NCBI GenBank assembly: GCA_023417885.1
Contig: JAEZED010000074.1
Span: 1 to 7,852, forward strand
DNA length: 7,852 bases
From: Planctomycetota bacterium
GTDB taxonomy: Bacteria; Planctomycetota; Phycisphaerae; Tepidisphaerales; Tepidisphaeraceae
Direction of reading: 5' to 3'
The notes beneath the pieces are model-generated. The model searched no databases. It was not told where the DNA came from and saw only the letters and a program-made list of their open reading frames with translations. This document shows, piece by piece, positions 4,899-7,852 of this stretch (its first letter is position 1; each line of letters opens with the position of its first letter). Made by a program: the position numbers and the translations under genes.

Positions 4899-7852
4899 TC
4901 AGGAGACTGCAGCACCGAAGCGCGCGAACAGGTCGCCTGGCAGCTCATGCGCCAGGCGCCAGGTAATGGCCATGGGGCGTTCGCCCTCGTGGCTGACGTA
5001 GCTGGCGGGACCGAGCAACCAGAAGGCTCGGTCGTCGGGGGTCAGGCGAGCGAAGGGCAGCACGGTCGTGCCGCGGCTTGCATGCGTCTGGTACCGCTGC
5101 CCGGTTTCGCTGCTTTCCCGAGTCCCCGACTGGCTCTCCCAATGAAGCAAGGCGGGGCTGATCGCGTAGTCGCGGTAGCGGGTGGTGGGGGAGAAGCGGT
5201 CTCCGGTCTTGTCCAGGGTGATCGTGAGGAGATCAACCTGGGCTTCGGGCAGCCAACGCACGCCTTCGCGCCATTCGGGGACTTTGAGGGTGTCCTCCGC
5301 AGCGAATGCCGCCAGCACTTCCCGGCGCGTGTACCGGGCATGGACGCGTAGCGGAACATCCTCATGCGTCGAAAGCGACTCTTGGAGATGATCGATCCTG
5401 TCGGCCAGCACATCGACAAGCTGGCGAAGTTCGGCAAGCACCTGCGGGTGTGCCCAAAGGAGCTCGGCCGCGTCCTGTAAGGTCTCTCCGCCTTTGAATA
5501 CGGACTCGGTCATCACGGTTGCGAGCATGTGGAAAAGACGACGAGTCCGGATATCCATCGTTGCGACGTCGGGCGTTGTCGCCGCCTCGGCAAAGGCGCG
5601 GTACTGATCGATGCGCAGCGAATCGTCCAGATGCCGCAGCCGGCCGATAGCGCGCCGCAATGCCGGCTCGTGCGGACCGGCAGGGAGCGTCGACACCCCA
5701 CCGGCCTCGAGTAGATCCGACCAGCTTCTGTTGTTGGCGTAGACCTCCTCAAGCTCGATTCCGGTTTGCTCAAGGAAGTTCCTGAGCGTGACTGCCGGGT
5801 CTGCCTCGGCAACCCGCCTGAGCTCGCGGGCGCGGGCTGGCCACGTGGTCGGAATGCTTTCGCGGATGTTGTCCAGTACATGCTGCGCGGCCACCGCGTC
5901 CAGCTGCATGTGGCAGCCGCTCGGCAAGTAGGGGAACCCTTGCTCGATTGAGCGCTCGACCTGCTTCCGGCTGCCGCCCAGCAGAGCGGCATAGCGCCGA
6001 TGCATCCGGAACTCCTTGCGGTGCTGGCCGACGAAATCCAACACCGTGCAGACCGCCTTGCCAGGCGTGCGACGCAGGCCACGGCCAAGCTGTTGCAGGA
6101 ATACCGTCGGGCTGTCCGTCGGGCGCAGGAGCAGTAAGGTGTCGACAGATGGGATGTCGACACCTTCGTTGAAGAGATCCACGGAGAACACGATGCGAAC
6201 CTCGCCCGCGGCCAGCGCCCGCAAGGCTTGTTCACGGTCCTGGGGCGGTGTCTGCGCGGACACCGCTATCGCTGGGAGGTTTGCCCGGTTGAACTGATCT
6301 GCCATGAAATGCGCATGCGCCACGGATACGCAGAAGCCAAGGGCGCGCATGCGTTCGGGGTCGGTGACCGTCTTGAGTGTATTGGAGATGATTCGGCGCG
6401 CCAGGACATGGTCGCCGGTCACGAGCTGGCTGAGCTGCTCCAGGTCGTATCCACGACCCCGGCGCCAGCCGACCTGCCGATAGTCGGCGCCATCCGCGAT
6501 TCCGTAATACGCGAACGGCACCAGGCGATGCTGGTCAATTGCATCCCACAGCCTGAGCTCCGCCGCGATGCGCCCGCCGAACCAATGGAGGATCGGCTCG
6601 TCGTCGCTGCGCTCGGGCGTCGCGGTCAAGCCGAGCAGCTCGCGTGGCAGCAGATGCTCCAGAAGTTCCTGATAGGTACGGGCCGCTGCGTGGTGGAACT
6701 CGTCGACGATCACCACATCGAAATGGTCGCGCGGCAGGCTGTCGAGTCCGCTGGCGCTCAGGCTCTGGATTGACGCAAAGACATGCTCGAACCGGGCAGG
6801 GCGCTCGCCGCCAACCCACCGTTCGCCAAACGCCGCATCACGCAGGGCGTGTCTGAAGGTTGCCAGGCTCTGGTCGAGGATCTCCCTGCGGTGGGCGACA
6901 AACAGTAGTCGTGCCCGCGGCAGCCGTTTGCTCAGACGCTGGTAGTCAAGCGCCGCCATGACGGTCTTGCCTGTTCCCGTCGCGGCGACAAGCAGATTCC
7001 GGTGGTGCCCTTGCAGGCGGGAGAGCTCGATCAGTTCGAGCAAACGCGACTGGAATGGCTCCGGCCGGATCTCGACTGGGCTCAGGTAGACCCTTGGGCC
7101 TGAGTCCGGAGTCCGGGTGATCTCTCGGAATTCTTCGGGATCAAACTCGCGGAAGTCCTCGTTCTGCCAGTAGCTTTCGAACACGGCCGAAAACTTGTCG
7201 ATGACATCCGGGTTGCGAGCGCCAGAGACCCGCACATTCCATTCCAGTCCCGTGACTTGCGCCGAGTGCGTCAGGTTGGATGAGCCGATGTAGGCGGTGG
7301 AAAACCCCGTATGGCGATGGAACAGCCACGCCTTGGCATGCAGCCGGGTGCTGGAAACGTCATAGGAGACGCGAACGCTCGCACCCAGGTCACGCAGGGC
7401 CTCTAGTGCCGACAGTTCGGTGGAGTTGGTGTAGGTGGTCGTGAGCAGGCGCAGCGGACGTCCTTCGTCGACGTGTCTGCGCAACAGATCGAGCATTGGG
7501 CGGATGCCCGTTTGACGCACGAACGCCATCAGGATGTCTATGCGGTCCGCGGACGGCACCTCTGAATTCAGCTGGAAGCCGATCCGGGGCTCGCCGGGTG
7601 CATTTGTCAGCAGGGCGGTATCGAGCAGGGGCGTGGCGGGCGGGGGAATCGACTCCGGCTGCCCATCCGGTTTCAGACCGACAATCGACCGCAGGACGTC
7701 CGAGTTTTCAGATAGGGCATCTGAAGCATCGATGCCTTTGCTTTGCGCGGTCAGCAATCGGACGACCTCCCGCGCAAGCTTGGCGCCCACCTCCGCGCGC
7801 TGTTTGGCATCCAGCGCCGCCACGCTTCGCCGGACCAGGGCGGCCAGATGGA
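4899..7852 (-). CDS. PLD-like / SF2 DEAD-DEAH helicase / DUF3427 protein, 5' end beyond window
   Basis: This is a large nucleic-acid ATPase. Residues are numbered from the GTG at 7823; the frame stays open nine more codons to the window edge, so the true start lies outside (relatives run to roughly 1,000-1,080 residues, from memory). Residues about 75-235 form a phospholipase-D-like domain with H162xK164 and G180SSN183. SF2 helicase motifs follow: Gln258 in PEPFQ, Walker A ATGTGKT (281-287), Ia VAHRREIL (309-316), Walker B DEFHH (374-378), III TATP (400-403), V around NEGVDIPS (552-559) and VI QQLGRGLRR (577-585). The remainder, about 690-974, fits DUF3427, ending with GDRFSPTTRYRDYAIS (874-889) and later VLPFARLTPDDRAFWLLG. 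The protein probably remodels or restricts DNA; whether the PLD part cuts is unknown. The single HKD lacks the usual Asp and has a longer spacing. No frameshift was seen. The nearest downstream gene is the TPR gene, after a 275-bp gap with motifs F and G. Members occur in accessory and defence regions, but the role here is inferred. Confidence 0.93.
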   Translation of the reverse strand, partial: HLAALVRRSVAALDAKQRAEVGAKLAREVVRLLTAQSKGIDASDALSENSDVLRSIVGLKPDGQPESIPPPATPLLDTALLTNAPGEPRIGFQLNSEVPSADRIDILMAFVRQTGIRPMLDLLRRHVDEGRPLRLLTTTYTNSTELSALEALRDLGASVRVSYDVSSTRLHAKAWLFHRHTGFSTAYIGSSNLTHSAQVTGLEWNVRVSGARNPDVIDKFSAVFESYWQNEDFREFDPEEFREITRTPDSGPRVYLSPVEIRPEPFQSRLLELIELSRLQGHHRNLLVAATGTGKTVMAALDYQRLSKRLPRARLLFVAHRREILDQSLATFRHALRDAAFGERWVGGERPARFEHVFASIQSLSASGLDSLPRDHFDVVIVDEFHHAAARTYQELLEHLLPRELLGLTATPERSDDEPILHWFGGRIAAELRLWDAIDQHRLVPFAYYGIADGADYRQVGWRRGRGYDLEQLSQLVTGDHVLARRIISNTLKTVTDPERMRALGFCVSVAHAHFMADQFNRANLPAIAVSAQTPPQDREQALRALAAGEVRIVFSVDLFNEGVDIPSVDTLLLLRPTDSPTVFLQQLGRGLRRTPGKAVCTVLDFVGQHRKEFRMHRRYAALLGGSRKQVERSIEQGFPYLPSGCHMQLDAVAAQHVLDNIRESIPTTWPARARELRRVAEADPAVTLRNFLEQTGIELEEVYANNRSWSDLLEAGGVSTLPAGPHEPALRRAIGRLRHLDDSLRIDQYRAFAEAATTPDVATMDIRTRRLFHMLATVMTESVFKGGETLQDAAELLWAHPQVLAELRQLVDVLADRIDHLQESLSTHEDVPLRVHARYTRREVLAAFAAEDTLKVPEWREGVRWLPEAQVDLLTITLDKTGDRFSPTTRYRDYAISPALLHWESQSGTRESSETGQRYQTHASRGTTVLPFARLTPDDRAFWLLGPASYVSHEGERPMAITWRLAHELPGDLFARFGAAVS

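Noticed and set aside
4677..5351. A 224-codon + strand frame across the helicase 3' end
   Set aside because: Most of it is antisense to the DUF3427 domain, and the rest runs through motifs F and G.
1..7852. CRISPR array, tRNA or rRNA genes
   Set aside because: No regularly spaced identical repeats were seen and no tRNA- or rRNA-like segment was recognised on either strand by eye.

Overview
The window is high-GC DNA from what is most likely a gammaproteobacterium of the Lysobacterales/Xanthomonadaceae type (Lysobacter, Luteimonas, Pseudoxanthomonas and relatives). This is inferred from the GC-rich codon use, the style of the predicted lipoprotein and TPR proteins, and the scattered short GGGGTCAGGT-type intergenic motifs. 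No rRNA, tRNA or taxonomic marker gene is present, so the assignment is tentative.

Layout. Positions 1-598 hold no convincing gene. They contain two small hairpins, three copies (A, B, C) of a degenerate 19-nt motif, and a weak terminator-like hairpin. A complete lipoprotein-type metal-dependent amidohydrolase runs on the + strand at 599-2044. The other three genes are on the - strand, in this order of transcription: a large PLD-like/SF2 helicase/DUF3427 protein that enters from the right edge and stops at 4899; an exported TPR-repeat protein of unknown function (4624-3104); and a DUF3883 (NOV_C, PD-(D/E)xK-like) protein (2873-2268) that appears to have lost its N-terminal region.

Every intergenic gap contains at least one copy of the 19-nt motif, always in the same orientation: A, B and C upstream of the amidohydrolase, D downstream of it, E at the broken start of the DUF3883 gene, F and G between the TPR gene and the helicase gene. 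No copy was found inside the main coding sequences. The family resembles the short terminal or REP-like sequences that REP-associated tyrosine transposases leave in these bacteria. No transposase gene is visible, so this origin is an inference.

How the genes fit together. The amidohydrolase and the TPR protein are envelope proteins with no visible link to the others. The helicase and the DUF3883 protein both belong to families that recur in defence or DNA-processing islands, but they are separated by the TPR gene and by motif copies, and one is damaged. The region therefore reads as a patchwork of accessory genes joined at repeat motifs, not as one intact operon. I do not see a complete new system. 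The motif family, and its coincidence with a gene breakpoint, is the most informative signal.
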